Shown: one piece after another, positions 1-11,663 of the stretch
Layout: every line of letters starts with the position of its first letter
Position numbering within the stretch: the stretch's first letter is position 1
Assembly (NCBI GenBank): GCA_026874595.1
Contig: CM049310.1
Location: forward strand, 7,378,001 to 7,442,000
Source: Sipunculus nudus
Taxonomy: Eukaryota > Annelida > Sipuncula > Golfingiida > Sipunculidae
Length of the DNA: 64,000 nucleotides
Direction of reading: 5' to 3'
The notes under the pieces: model-generated
The model's input: the letters and a program-made list of their open reading frames with translations, nothing else
The model's database searches: none
Told to the model about the DNA's origin: nothing
Translations under genes and position numbers: made by a program

Positions 1-944
1 AATAATTAACAGCCATGATATAAGCCAAGCAAAAGGTTATCAGTGAAAAAAATCTGTGTCAGCAGAAACAGATTTAACGCACAATGAAGCGTAAGTGCAC
101 ATGCTGATGTGCAGCTGATCTTCAGATACAAGGACACACAGAATTATGTTATATAAAAAGGCCCTGGATACTGGTTCAGGGCCTTGAACAATGGTAACTT
201 GGCTGCCTTGGCATAAGTGAAATCTGTAGTGTGTGTGTGTGTGTATACTGGTATGTGTGCTTGTAGGTCATGTGTTGGTGTCTTCCTTTATCATCCTACT
301 ACGACAAAATAATACCTTACATTTTCATACAAATATGGCACTCTTTGTTTTATATGAGATCCTCTGACAATGTACTATCAGATTTAATCAGGAATCTTGC
401 CATCCATTCAAACACATAACTCTAAGAAAATATCAAAGTTCAAATGTTCTCTCAGCTTATTTCACCAGGCTCATATGTCCAAATCAGTTCCTGAAAATGA
501 CCAAATGCCAGCATAGTATTGTGTGTAGTCCTTGTGGATTCAGATGATTCTGTGGGGTTGTACTGTCAAAGGAACTTAACCAGAGCATCAGAGTTTTCTC
601 AGAAAAGCACTACTCCTGCACCTGGGATAGAACCAAGTTTAGCCTTTACAAGACTGGATTAACTGCTTATTTTACTAAATGACAATAGTATATAAATAAC
701 AATTCATAGCTTTTATATATTATTTGAGTTTATGTTAATGGGCATCTTGAAATCTTTACTTTTTAACCCAATTAAGGTAAAGCCCAAAATTCTTTGAAAC
801 TGGTACAAAAAATTCAATCAATTTAAAACTCAGCAAAGAAATCTCAATCCACAGAATCGTTTGATTACAAGTACATAATGTTTACCATTTTCACCCTCTT
901 GGTTAACATATTCAGCAATTCCGAACCCTCAATCATTCGCCAAC
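1..944. other. AT-rich non-coding DNA beyond MIOS
   Basis: No coding region recognised. It contains a short (GT)n run at about 226-244 and a perfect 9-bp stem hairpin, AAGGCCCTG / CAGGGCCTT, at 158-185. Confidence 0.6.
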
Positions 945-1902
945 TTTATTTAATAGTTATAATAAAAAACTTCAAATTATTTCTGTGTATAAACTGAACA
1001 TCAGAGGCCTATTTTTCAGTATAGAAAACAATTGTAGTATACTATAGTAAGTAATGTACTGTAGAGTCCCAACAGCCACTGACAAAAGGTGATTCAAAGA
1101 TGTGCACAGGACTTCCTCACAACAATCAAAGGCAAAAGAGTTGAACTGGCACTAAAATTTACTCCTGTGCTTAACCATCCCAGTTGAATTAAAATGAAAC
1201 TTTGCCTTAACCAGGCCTGAGAAATTAGAATTTGCATAATCCAATTTTGCATAAGACAATTTTACAGTGTTTTTTACCAACTTAATTGTATTACCTAGAC
1301 ATGAGTATTTTCACAAATGTATGTATATACCAGTATTTGCACAATGTGCTGACTTTGATGCGATTTCATTCACTGTGATCTGATTTCACTCATGAAAATT
1401 GGTACAGTTTGGCCTGATAACTAATAAGCTACTAGTAAATTTAAACAAACCCAAAAAATATAACCAATACTACCAGTCTGCAAGGTGCTCTGAATGGTAC
1501 CACTGTATGAGCACCTATTTAATTTCTGAGAAAAGTTGTTTCATTTCGATTCTGAAATGCCAGTAACCTTTACCATCACTACCAGTATATTGCAGCACCT
1601 AAGACAGTCCTTTACACAGACACACTGTGGCACTCTGCAACCCCACTGGGTCTGCTGTTTGACACAATTTTTTTAAAAACTGAAGTCCTGTTTGGCATGC
1701 ACAAGGAATCCCTATAGTAAGGTCACTCAAGCTTACGCCAGGTGCCCTGTAATTTTTGTGAATAAAGTTTTTATATAGATTTTAGTGGCAAATACAATTT
1801 ACTGGCAGGTCAAATACTTATATGTCTGGTATTACTGGAATTACTCTATGCACGTGAATGGCTGGCATTATCTCACTACTACTAAACCGCATACAGCCAT
1901 AG
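945..1902 (-). other. MIOS: Probable MIOS 3'UTR with AATAAA signal
   Basis: Downstream of the stop codon there is no further reading frame. The first clear AATAAA on the minus strand is at 945-950, which would give a 3'UTR of roughly 950 nt. No transcript evidence is available, and an upstream variant signal could be used instead. Confidence 0.4.
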
Positions 1903-2017
1903 TCATGTATGGCCATGTGTAGTATATTTTGTCTGTGGTTCTGTAACAAGCTGGCTCATTGTGTCACAGTTGATACACTTGCAGTGACATCCAGTAACAG
2001 GACATTCACTGTGAGAC
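1903..2017 (-). CDS. MIOS: MIOS coding exon 25 (C-terminus and stop)
   Basis: Encodes SHSECPVTGCHCKCINCDTM and then a divergent tail to a TGA at 1903-1905. Human has DHAECPVSACTCKCMQLDT. Carries the last zinc ligands (C835, C840, C842, C844). The tail after DTM is slightly longer than in human. Acceptor TTTGTTACAG. Confidence 0.95.
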
Positions 2018-2420
2018 CTGTAACAAAATAACAAATTGTTTAATATCATCATATCAACAACCATATTTATAGTTTAGTTAAGTTATATGATAATCTTAAT
2101 TTTTTTTAAATTTCAAGACCTGTTCAAAGGAATTATTTACAGCAAGTGTGCTTTCTTTTGTTTTTAAATTCCAATTATTATAATCTAAATAGACACGGAG
2201 CTGAGGGATATGCTTGGCTGGGATTGCCACCATAAGCAATTGAATGTGTATCAAAACCATCCCCATAGTCAAATATTGATTCACTCCTGAAACTGCAGTC
2301 AAACAATGGATTACATATCTCAGTTACACATTTATTTTATAATTCAAACATTTACCTTTTTTTATCACTTATCACCTGATCCATGAGCAGTACTGTAATT
2401 AACACTTAACAGGAGCTTAC

Positions 2421-2517
2421 CTAAACCATTCTGCTAAGTGACTGGCATGACCTCCATGCCGACAACTTTGGCACCACGTAAACCAGTCTGAAAAATTTGA
2501 CACTTTGTGCCCTTCCT
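2421..2517 (-). CDS. MIOS: MIOS coding exon 24 (zinc domain)
   Basis: Encodes [20 protein letters not shown] and EWFR, matching human [24 protein letters not shown]. Carries C813, C816, H818, H821, H824. Acceptor ATTCCAG, donor TTTAG|GTAAGC. Phase 1 in, 2 out. Confidence 0.97.
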
Positions 2518-2655
2518 CTGGAATTAAATAAAACTGAATTTAAAAACAAAAAATATGCATGCATACGTACAGGTATTCTGGTTGGTTTTGTATATATTTG
2601 TTTTCAAATTTGCATATTTTCACACAAAATTACACATAAAGAATACAAATTATAA

Positions 2656-3842
2656 CTAGAATACGGGTAGTCGACAAGCGACTATACGTGTATCCGCCTA
2701 AATCAGAGTGGAACGGGTGAAGTGAGGCATGGATTGAGTGGCAAGGGGAAATAGAGTGAAGTGTTGCATATTAACATGGATGTCAGCAGCAAAATGGTGT
2801 ATGTAGGTTGCGCCACCTACCACAAAATCCAGAAAGCCGTCCAAGTTGTATACATATGCAAAATTTGAGGCAGATAAGTCAAACCACTATATGTTTATGA
2901 GTGATTTTAGCCCGTGGCAGACAAACAGATGGACGCTGTGCAAAAATGGTTGCAGGTGGCCCCACCAGTTTTGCGTATGATAAAGAGCTGTATGAGATTT
3001 ATACACATGCAAAATTTTGGCCCAATCGGTCAAACGGTTCTCAAGATATGAGCTTGGATGTCTGCTGCATAAACTAGAATGCAGGTGGCGCCAACTGTCA
3101 TAAAATCAAGAGAGCTGTCGGGGATGTATAAACCTGCAAAATTTTAGGCAGATATGTCAAACCACTGACAAGATATGAGTCATTTTATCTCATGGCAGAC
3201 AAAGAGACGGGAGCTGAGCAAAAATGGCTGCAGGTGGCGCCACCAGTTTTGCGTATGATAAAGAGCTATGTGAGATCTATACACATGCAAAATTTTGGCC
3301 CAATCGGTCAAACGGTTCCCGAGATATGAGCTTGGATGTCTGCAGCGTAAATGGAATGTAGGTGGCGCCACCTGTCATAAAATCAGAAAAGCTATCCAGG
3401 ATGTATACGCATGCCAAATTTCAGGTGAATTAGTCAAATCACTGCAGAGATATGAGTGATTTTAACCCAAGGCAGATGAACAGATGGACACTGTTCAAAC
3501 ATGGTTGCAGGTGGCGCCACCATTTTTTGTGTATGTTATAAAGCTCTCCAAGGGCTACATTTGTGCAAAAAAATTTTCCTGATCCGTCAAACGGTTCCCG
3601 AGATATGTGGGTTTATGTGTGGAAACAGACGCACAAACGGACGCAGAGCGCAGAGGAAAGGTCAGAGGTCAAAACAAAATCAGGGCGCAGCAGTTCACAT
3701 GTGACCTGAACATAATCCCAGGTTTCGTAAAATTCCGCCCAGCGGTTACGGAGGACTTCTCCAGACACCTACGCCGCCGCCGCCGCCGCGGCATGCAGCT
3801 GAAAACATAGTATCCGCAAAACTCTGTTTTGGCGGATACAAT
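2656..3842 (+). mobile_element. Family A hairpin-ended element (pearl/HINE-like), copy 1, intron 23
   Basis: Begins CTAGAATACGGGTAGTCGAC with a GTAGTCG...CGACTA-type hairpin and a GTATCCGCC block. It ends with a perfect hairpin GTATCCGC (3810-3817) / GCGGATAC (3832-3839). The core is tandem units of about 139 bp in alternating pairs (about 278 bp), each opening with GGTGGCGCCACC or a variant. No transposase is encoded. A 5' subterminal block repeated in the 3' hairpin and a tandem core match non-autonomous Helentron-type (HINE/pearl) elements; the class is inferred. Confidence 0.75.
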
Positions 3843-3965
3843 AATGTGAATACAAAGATATGCAGTGTACCTTTACATTTACAGCTCTGTATATAAGGTA
3901 TAAATGCAATAAAAATGTACTACATACAACATGCATTGTACATAAACAAGAGGGAGGATAGCTGA

Positions 3966-4110
3966 AAAGAGCAAAACATAAATAAGAGAGAGAGAGAAAG
4001 ACAGAGAGACAGACAGAGAGAGAGACAGACAGAGAGTTAGACAGAGACGATGAGATAAAGACAGAGAAATAGAGACAGAGGCAGAAGTGGAACAGAGATA
4101 AAAGAGAATA
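3966..4110. repeat. Degenerate (GA)n/(GACA)n microsatellite
   Basis: A purine-rich run of AGAGAGAG and GACAGAGA motifs over about 140 bp in intron 23, just past the donor of exon 23. Confidence 0.85.
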
Positions 4111-4186
4111 CTGATGAATTATAACAGGACAGGATGGTCATACTTTAACAATGTTAAAAACATGACTAAAGCCATCTTCCACTCAC

Positions 4187-4301
4187 CTATGGCTTTATTA
4201 GTCTTGGCTACATTTCCAGGGGGAGCTGATGGGGTCCCCATATTGATTAGACATAATGCACACCTTGGCAGTGGTTTTCTGCATGCTGGGCAGCTGGTCA
4301 C
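4187..4301 (-). CDS. MIOS: MIOS coding exon 23 (zinc domain)
   Basis: Encodes VTSCPACRKPLPRCALCLIN and MGTPSAPPG. SCPxCRKPLPRCALCLINMGTP is almost identical to human and supplies four Cys ligands (C763, C766, C773, C776). Acceptor TTAAAAG, donor ATAG|GTGAGT, phase 0 in, 1 out. Confidence 0.98.
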
Positions 4302-4426
4302 CTTTTAACAACAACAGGAAAATAATAAATATTGTTTTCAACTATCTAGAAAACCATTCTCTTCATTCAAGATAGAAATATATAGCTGCACTGGCAGTGA
4401 AATTATAATCATAATAACAACAATAA

Positions 4427-5388
4427 TAACAAGTGACCCAGGGGTCATGATGCTCAGCTGACAAGGAAGACATTGACAAAAGGAATTTTATCAGCTGAAT
4501 GCCAAATTTTGTAGGTGGTATCCCCATATAACTGAAGCATAGCTCAGAGGATATGGGTAACAGAGACCTTATTTCAGGTTTCCAAGGAGATTTTTCATGG
4601 ACCTCCCTGGATATCAAATTAGAAGATTCTAAGTCCAATGGTTACAATTTGTGACCTATTTATGGACCATCTCATCTTTGAAGGTCTCAAAAATAAAAAT
4701 TTACAGAAAATGCGTAAAAATTTGAAAAAAATCCATGATAAATGTGCATGAAAAGAATCATGGTGATGAATGCATTATTTGTTCAGGAAGTGGAGGTTTT
4801 GTATCAAATTTTTAATTATACTGAGGGGCACTAACAAGCACTATAGCTCAAAGGATATGGGTAACAGAGACCTAATTTCAGGTTTCCAAAGAGCTTTATC
4901 ACGGACCTCCCTGAATTTTGAATACGAAGATTCTAGGTTGAATGTTTGAATTTTGTTATCTGTTAACAGACCTCTGCATCTTTGGAGGTCTCAAAAATAG
5001 AGAAAAAATGTGTAAAAATCTGAAATAAAATCCAGTTGGCATGACCAGTCTGCAGGAATTGATAAAACAGTCCATGATGAATATGCTTGTAAAATATCAT
5101 GGTGATCAAGGCATTTGCTGTTCATATACTGGAGCTTTTGTATCAAAATATTAATTATTCTGGGGGGTACTTCAAGTCCCAAAGCTCAAAGGATATGGGT
5201 AACAGAGACCTCATTTCAGGTTGCAAAGGAGATTTTTCATGGACCTACCTGGATGTCAATTTAGAACATTCGAAGTCCAGAGATTACGAATAGTGCCTGG
5301 TTAACAGACAAACTGGCAGACGGACAAACTGACAGACGGATGACGATCTTTCACTATAGTTCAGATGACTTTCAGTCAGCTGAGCTAA
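4427..5388 (+). mobile_element. Family B element (ACAAG start, GCTCAGCTGA ends), copy 1, intron 22
   Basis: Starts AACAAGTGACCCAGGGGTCA, a near-palindrome, then GCTCAGCTGA; ends TCAGTCAGCTGAGC, the inverted form of that block. Between them are tandem units of about 290 bp containing CAGGTTTCCAAGGAGATTTT and similar stretches. No coding capacity. It abuts the family A element that starts at 5395. Confidence 0.7.
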
Positions 5389-5394
5389 TAATAA

Positions 5395-6555
5395 CTAGAA
5401 TACAGGTAGTCGACATGTGACTACGTGTATCCGCCAAAATCATCGTAGGAAGGGTGAAGTGAGACATGGATTGAGTTGCAAGGGGAAAGAGAGTTAGATG
5501 TGTTACATATTAGCATGGATGTCTGCCATATAAACATTATTGTGCCACCTGTAATTTGAACGATAAACTATCCAAGATGAATACACATGCAAAATTTCAG
5601 GTAGAAAAGTCAAACCACTGCCGAGATATGAGTGATTTTATCCAACAGCAGACAAACAGATGGACACTGTGCCAAAATGGTTGCAGGTGGCGCCACCAGT
5701 TTCTTGTATGATAAAGAGCTATCTGAGATCCAAACACATGCAAATTTTCAGGAAGATATGTCAAACCAGTCCGGAGAAATAAGCATGGATGTGAAACATG
5801 AACAGGAATATAGGTGGCGCCACCTGTCATAAAATCAAGAAAGCTATCCAGGATGTATACACATGCAAAATTTCAGGTGAATAAGTCAAACCACTGCCCA
5901 GATATGAGTGATTTTAGCCCAAGTCAAACGAATAGATGGATGCTGTGCAAAAATGGTTACAGGTGGTGCCACCAGTTTCTTGTATGATAAAGAGCTATGT
6001 GAGATCTTAACACATGCAGATTTTCAGGAAGATACATCAAACCAGTCCTGAGATATAAGCATGGATGTCTGCAGCGTGAACAAGAATGTAGGTGGCGCCA
6101 CCTGTCATAAAATCAAGAATATTATCCAGGATGTATATGCATGCCGAATTTCTGGTGAATTAGTCAAACCACTGCAGAGATATGAGTGATTTTAATCCAA
6201 GGCAGACAAACTGATCGACACTGTGCAAACATGGTTGCAGGTGGCGCTACCATTTTTTGTGTATGTTATAAAGCTATCCAAGGGCTACATTTGTACAAAA
6301 TTTTTTTCCTGATTGGTCAAACAAGTCCCAAGACATGTGGGTTAATGTGTCAAAACAGATGGACGCACTGGAGAGAGAAAAGGTCAGAGGTCAACGCCAA
6401 TTGGTCAGGCACCAGTTCACATGTGACCCGATAATTGGTGTAAGTTTCGGAAAAAATCAGTCCAGTAGTCTCAGACGAGTTCTCCAGAAATAAACGTGGC
6501 AGCGGAACCCGGTCAAAAACATAGTATCCGCAAAACTTTGTTTTGGTGGATACAA
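5395..6555 (+). mobile_element. Family A element, copy 2, intron 22
   Basis: Same CTAGAATACAGGTAGTCGAC start and GTATCCGC/GGTGGATAC hairpin end as copy 1 (one mismatch in the final stem). The core holds about seven roughly 139-bp units with GGTGGCGCCACC at, for example, 5688, 5813 and 6092. Placed only a few bases after family B copy 1. Confidence 0.75.
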
Positions 6556-6741
6556 TAATTATTATTTTTGAGAATTAGTTTTACAAATTGATGCAATATT
6601 ACCCAACTTTAGAACTGTGCACTAAGTTTCAAAAGCAAATGAGGTCTCTGATGAAAAGAGAGAAAAACCTGAAGGCTTTTTTTACACATAGAGCTCAGTA
6701 ACAGAATCTACTTAAACAAGGAGGTAAAAATACTAAAGTAC

Positions 6742-6904
6742 CTTTGTCTTAAGGGTAGGAGGGGCTCCCAGCATGTATGGACGACCTCGTGTAGATGCAG
6801 CCGAGCCACAGGATACAGACTTGCCACAGTAGTTACAGCTGATGTACACCTGCTGGTGTCGCGGAGTGTTACCAATACTCGCACGATATACATCAAAATC
6901 AGCC
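6742..6904 (-). CDS. MIOS: MIOS coding exon 22 (start of zinc domain); seeds a 92-bp array
   Basis: Encodes ADFDVYRASIGNTPRHQQVY then ISCNYCGKSVSCGSAAS and TLKTK. Human has [20 protein letters not shown] and FVSCNFCGKSISYSCSA, so this is the last solenoid strand and first zinc knuckle (C728, C731). 163 nt, phase 2 in and 0 out. Acceptor TTTTTACTCAG at 6905, donor AAG|GTACTT. The first 55 nt with the acceptor and pyrimidine tract form the repeat unit of the array at 6844-10500, of which this exon carries the functional copy. Confidence 0.95.
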
Positions 6905-9900
6905 CTGAGTAAAAAGAAAAAACAAACAAGGTAATGTACACCTGCTGGTGTCGCGGAGTGTTACCAATACTCGCACGATATACATCAAAATCTGCCCTGA
7001 GTAAAAAGAAAAAACAAACAATGTAATGTACACCTGCTGGTGTCGTGGAGTGTTACCAATACTCGCACGATATACATCAAAATCTGCCCTGAGTAAAAAG
7101 AAATCACAAACAAGGTAATGTACACCTGCTGGTGTGGCGGAGTGTTACCAATACTCGCACGATATACATCAAAATCTGCCCTGAGTAAAAAGAAATCACA
7201 AACAATGTAATGTACACCTGCTGGTGTGGCGGAGTGTTACCAATACTCGCACGATATACATCAAAATCTGCCCTGAGTAAAAAGAAATCACAAACAAGGT
7301 AATGTACACCTGCTGGTGTCGTGGAGTTTTACCAATACTCGCACGATATACATCAAAATCTGCCCTGAGTAAAAATAAATCACAAACAAGGTAATGTACA
7401 CCTGCTGGTGTCATGGAGTGTTACCAATACTCGCATGATATACATCAAAATCTGCCCTGAGTAAAAAGAAATCACAAACAATGTAATGTACACCTGCTGG
7501 TGTGGCGGAGTGTTACCAATACTCGCATGATATACATCAAAATCTGCCCTGAGTAAAAAGAAATCACAAACAATGTAATGTACACCTGCTGGTGTGGCGG
7601 AGTGTTATGATTACTCGCACGATATACATCAAAATCTGCCCTGAGTAAAAAGAAATCACAAACAATGTAATGTACACCTGCTGGTGTGGCGGAGTGTTAC
7701 CAATACTCGCACGATATACATCAAAATCAGCCCTGAGTAAAAAGAAAAAACAAACAAGGTAATGTACACCTGCTGGTGTGGCGGAGTGTTACCAATACTC
7801 ACATGATATACATCAAAATCAGCCCTGAGTAAAAAGAAAAAAACAAACAAGGTAATGTACACCTGCTGGTGTCGCGGAGTGTTACCAATACTCGCATGAT
7901 ATACATCAAAATCTGCCCTGAGTAAAAAGAAATCACAAACAATGTAATGTACACCTGCTGGTGTGGCGGAGTGTTACCAATACTCGCACGATATACATCA
8001 AAATCTGCCCTGAGTAAAAAGAAAAAACAAACAAGGTAATGTACACCTGCTGGTGTCGCGGAGTGTTACCAATACTCGCACGATATACATCAAAATCAGC
8101 CCTGAGTAAAAAGAAATCACAAACAAGGTAATGTACACCTGCTGGTGTCGCGGAGTGTTACCAATACTCGCAGGTATACATCAAAATCAGCCCTGAGTAA
8201 AAAGAAAACACAAACAAGGTAATGTACACCTGCTGGTGTGGCGGAGTGTTACCAATACTCGCACGATATACATCAAAATCTGCCCTGAGTAAAAAGAAAA
8301 AACAAACAAGGTAATGTACACCTGCTGGTGTCGCGGAGTGTTACCAATACTCGCACGATATACATCAAAATCAGCCCTGAGTAAAAAGAAATCACAAACA
8401 AGGTAATGTACACCTGCTGGTGTCGCGGAGTGTTACCAATACTCGCAGGTATACATCAAAATCAGCCCTGAGTAAAAAGAAAACACAAACAAGGTAATGT
8501 ACACCTGCTGGTGTCGCGGAGTGTTACCAATACTCGCACAATATACATCAAAATCAGCCCTGAGGAAAAAGAAAACACAAACAAGGTAATGTACACCTGC
8601 TGGTGTGGCGGAGTGTTACCAATACTCGCACGATATACATCAAAATCTGCCCTGAGTAAAAAGAAAACACAAACAAGGTAATGTACACCTGCTGGTGTCG
8701 CGGAGTGTTACCAATACTCGCACGATATACATCAAAATCTGCCCTGAGTAAAAAGAAAACACAAACAAGGTAATGTACACCTGCTGGTGTCGCGGAGTGT
8801 TACCAATACTCGCACGATATACATCAAAATCTGCCCTGAGTAAAAAGAAAACACAAACAATGTAATGTACACCTGCTGGTGTCGTGGAGTGTTACCAATA
8901 CTCGCATGATATACATCAAAATCTGCCCTGAGTAAAAAGAAATCACAAACAATGTAATGTACACCTGCTGGTGTGGCGGAGTGTTACCAATACTCGCCTG
9001 ATATACATCAAAATCTGCCCTGAGTAAAAAGAAAAAACAAACAAGGTAATGTACACCTGCTGGTGTCGCGGAGTGTTACCAATACTCGCAGGTATACATC
9101 AAAATCAGCCCTGAGTAAAAAGAAAACACAAACAAGGTAATGTACACCTGCTGGTGTCGCGGAGTGTTACCAATACTCGCATGATATACATCAAAATCTG
9201 CCCTGAGTAAAAAGAAATCACAAACAATGTAATGTACACCTGCTGGTGTGGCTGAGTGTTACCAATACTCGCACGATATACATCAAAATCTGCCCTGAGT
9301 AAAAAGGAAAAACAAACAAGGTAATGTACACCTGCTGGTGTCGCGGAGTGTTACCAATACTAGCACGATATACATCAAAATCAGCCCTGAGTAAAAAGAA
9401 AACACAATGTAATGTACACCTGCTGGTGTCACGGAGTGTTACCCATACTCGCACGGTATACATCAAAATCAGCCCTGAGTAAAAAGAAAACACAACTAGG
9501 TAATGTACACTTGCTGGTGTCGCGGAGTGTTACCAATACTTGCACGATATACATCAAAATCAGCCCTGAGTAAAAAGAAAACACAACTAGGTAATGTACA
9601 CCTGCTGGTGTCGCGCAGTGTTACCAATACTGGCACGATATACATCAAAATCAGCCCTGAGTAAAAAAAAAAAACAAACAAGGTAATGTACACCTGCTGG
9701 TGTGGCGGAGTGTTACCAATACTCGCACGATATACATCAAAATCTGCCCTGAGTAAAAAGAAAAAAACAAACAAGGTAATGTACACCTGCTGGTGTCGTG
9801 GAGTGTTACCAATACTCGCACGGTATACATCAAAATCAGCCCTGAGTAAAAATAAAACACAAACAAGGTAATGTACACCTGCTGGTGTCGCGGAGTGTTA

Positions 9901-10500
9901 CCAATACTCGCATGATATACATCAAAATCTGCCCTGAGTAAAAAGAAAAAAACAAACAAGGTAATGTACACCTGCTGGTGTCGTGGAGTGTTACCAATAC
10001 TCGCACGATATACATCAAAATCAGCCCTGAGTAAAAAGAAAACACAAACAAGGGGTAATGTACACTTGCTGGTGTCGCGGAGTGTTACCAATACTCGCAC
10101 GATATACATCAAAATCAGCCCTGAGTAAAAAGAAAAAAACAAACAAGGTAATGTACACCTGCTGGTGTCGTGGAGTGTTACCAATACTCGCACGATATAC
10201 ATCAAAATCAGCCCTGAGTAAAAAGAAAAACACAAACAAGGTAATGACACCTGCTGGTGTCGCGGAGTGTTACCAATACTCGCAGGTATACATCAAAATC
10301 AGCCCTGAGTAAAAAGAAAAACACAAACAAGGTAATGACACCTGCTGGTGTCGCGGAGTGTTACCAATACTCGCAGGTATACATCAAAATCAGCCCTGAG
10401 TAAAAAGAAAAACACAAACAAGGTAATGAAACCTGCTGGTGTCGCGGAGTGTTACCAATACTCACACAATATACATCAAAATCAGCCAAACAAGGTAATG
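6844..10500 (-). repeat. 92-bp tandem array made of the MIOS exon 22 splice acceptor and exon start, about 40 copies
   Basis: Units start at 6844, 6936, 7028, 7120, 7212, 7304, 7396, 7488 and so on at 92-bp spacing (a few are 91 or 93). On the minus strand each unit reads pyrimidine tract, TTTTTACTCAG, then 55 nt encoding ADFDVYRASIGNTPRHQQ, then GTGTACATTACCTTG. The unit nearest the gene end (6844-6904) is the real 5' part of exon 22. Upstream copies keep the AG acceptor almost without exception; the last one, near 10490, has lost it. Codon changes such as R to P in TPRHQQ show that the copies are not under coding constraint. Confidence 0.97.
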
Positions 10501-11397
10501 ACACCTTTGCAGACATAATTTATATCTTTTAATATTCCAAAAGCAGATTCACTTGTGTCAGTGTATTACTAGTTTTATTGACAAATGAGAATGTCATTTC
10601 TTTTTTTGCTGAATTCAACCTGGTTTCTCTAGCCCTTACCTCCATTTACAAGTCAATGCTCAGGATCATTAAATCGGAATCTAAAGTACTTGAAAAATTG
10701 GACTTAAGGTTGGATTGGAATTCCTCCATCACTAATATTAAGATTGAATCATAGATAATCCATCACTGAAGTGTGAAGGTAATCAGTATTAACATTTCTC
10801 TTGACGGCTGGCCATGGGTATATGACAACATGAGTACATCAAGACTGAATAATAAACCTGTCATAAATCTTGTGACCTCTGATTTTATCAAGCTTACTAA
10901 GATTTCCCTGAGGATCCAACTCAGATGAGATACTCAGGTGGCTGACATTCATAGTGAGTTTAATCAAAATCCACCATATTTCTGATATAAGTTTTCATGA
11001 TAACACCTCATGACTCCTGACCTCATGAAAGAAGTGTGGATTTTCCCAGAAATCAAACACAAATCAATACACTATTAAAGATTTATAGCAAGTTTTATCA
11101 AAATTAATTTGATTCTTGGCAAGCTAACACAGCAACATCACCAAGAAGTCTGCCGACCTTTGACCTAATTAAATATTTAAAGATTTTGTGGAGAGCTGAA
11201 CTTAGATTGGAAACTTTCCTGGTAAATATTTATGGTGAATTTCATGAAAAGCAATAAAACTGTTGTAAGTTATTGCTGTGACACTAAAGCTTTAGAGATG
11301 AATAGATGAATGCTGTGCAAACAATAATACAAGCAATCTTTCAGATAGGTGTGTGGAAATTTAAAGTCTGTACACAAATAAACAGTAGTAAACTTAC
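10501..11397. other. Remainder of intron 21, no feature seen
   Basis: AT-rich DNA between the 92-bp array and exon 21. No repeat family or open frame of interest was recognised. Confidence 0.5.
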
Positions 11398-11581
11398 CTC
11401 TGATGCCATAGTTTCCAGTTGTCTAGCAGAGACCTATATGCATCAAGCCATGACTGAACCCGTAAATCAGCTGCCAGCTCCAGACATGGCATACCCTGCA
11501 GCGCCACCAAGCAGGCAGTCTGAACATCAGATGTTAGGTCAACATATCTCTGCAGGAGCCCCATACCCTCTAATGATAAAC
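11398..11581 (-). CDS. MIOS: MIOS coding exon 21 (solenoid); its acceptor is triplicated
   Basis: Encodes GLSLEGMGLLQRYVDLTSDV, QTACLVALQG, VQSWLDAYRSLLDNWKLWHQ; human has DVQTASYCMLQGSPLDVL and YWIENYRNLLDAWRFWHKR. Acceptor TTTTAACAG at 11582, donor AGAG|GTAAGT; phase 1 in, 2 out. The acceptor and first 27 coding bases are repeated at 11628-11660 and 16495-16530 (see the repeat entries). Intron 20 upstream is 9.3 kb. Confidence 0.96.
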
Positions 11582-11663
11582 CTGTTAAAATAAAAACTTG
11601 GTGTCAAACAGCATAGCTAATATAAAAGGAGCCCCATACTCTCTAATGATAAACCTGTTAAAA
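11555..11663 (-). repeat. 73-bp tandem duplication of the exon 21 splice acceptor (copies 1 and 2)
   Basis: GGAGCCCCATACCCTCTAAT starts at 11555 (functional exon copy) and again at 11628 with one change. Each copy includes the exon 21 first 27 coding bases, the CAG acceptor and intronic AACTTGGTGTCAAACAGCAT. The second copy is interrupted by the element cluster that begins at 11664. Confidence 0.93.

Noticed and set aside
3501-3810. Recurring frames with AGGATIF / VGGATCHKIKK in family A cores
   Set aside because: They come from the GGTGGCGCCACC unit and are broken differently in each copy; no start, domain or codon conservation supports a protein.
9651-10250. 199-codon open frame across the 92-bp array
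   Set aside because: It is the exon 22 start read through successive units in shifting frames. It has no start context or conservation of its own; it is better explained as part of the array.
6844-10500. CRISPR-like regular array
   Set aside because: The window is eukaryotic, the whole 92-bp unit is repeated without unique spacers, and its content is a MIOS exon boundary.
11306-11593. 95-codon frame on the plus strand
   Set aside because: It is antisense to MIOS exon 21 and has no resemblance of its own.
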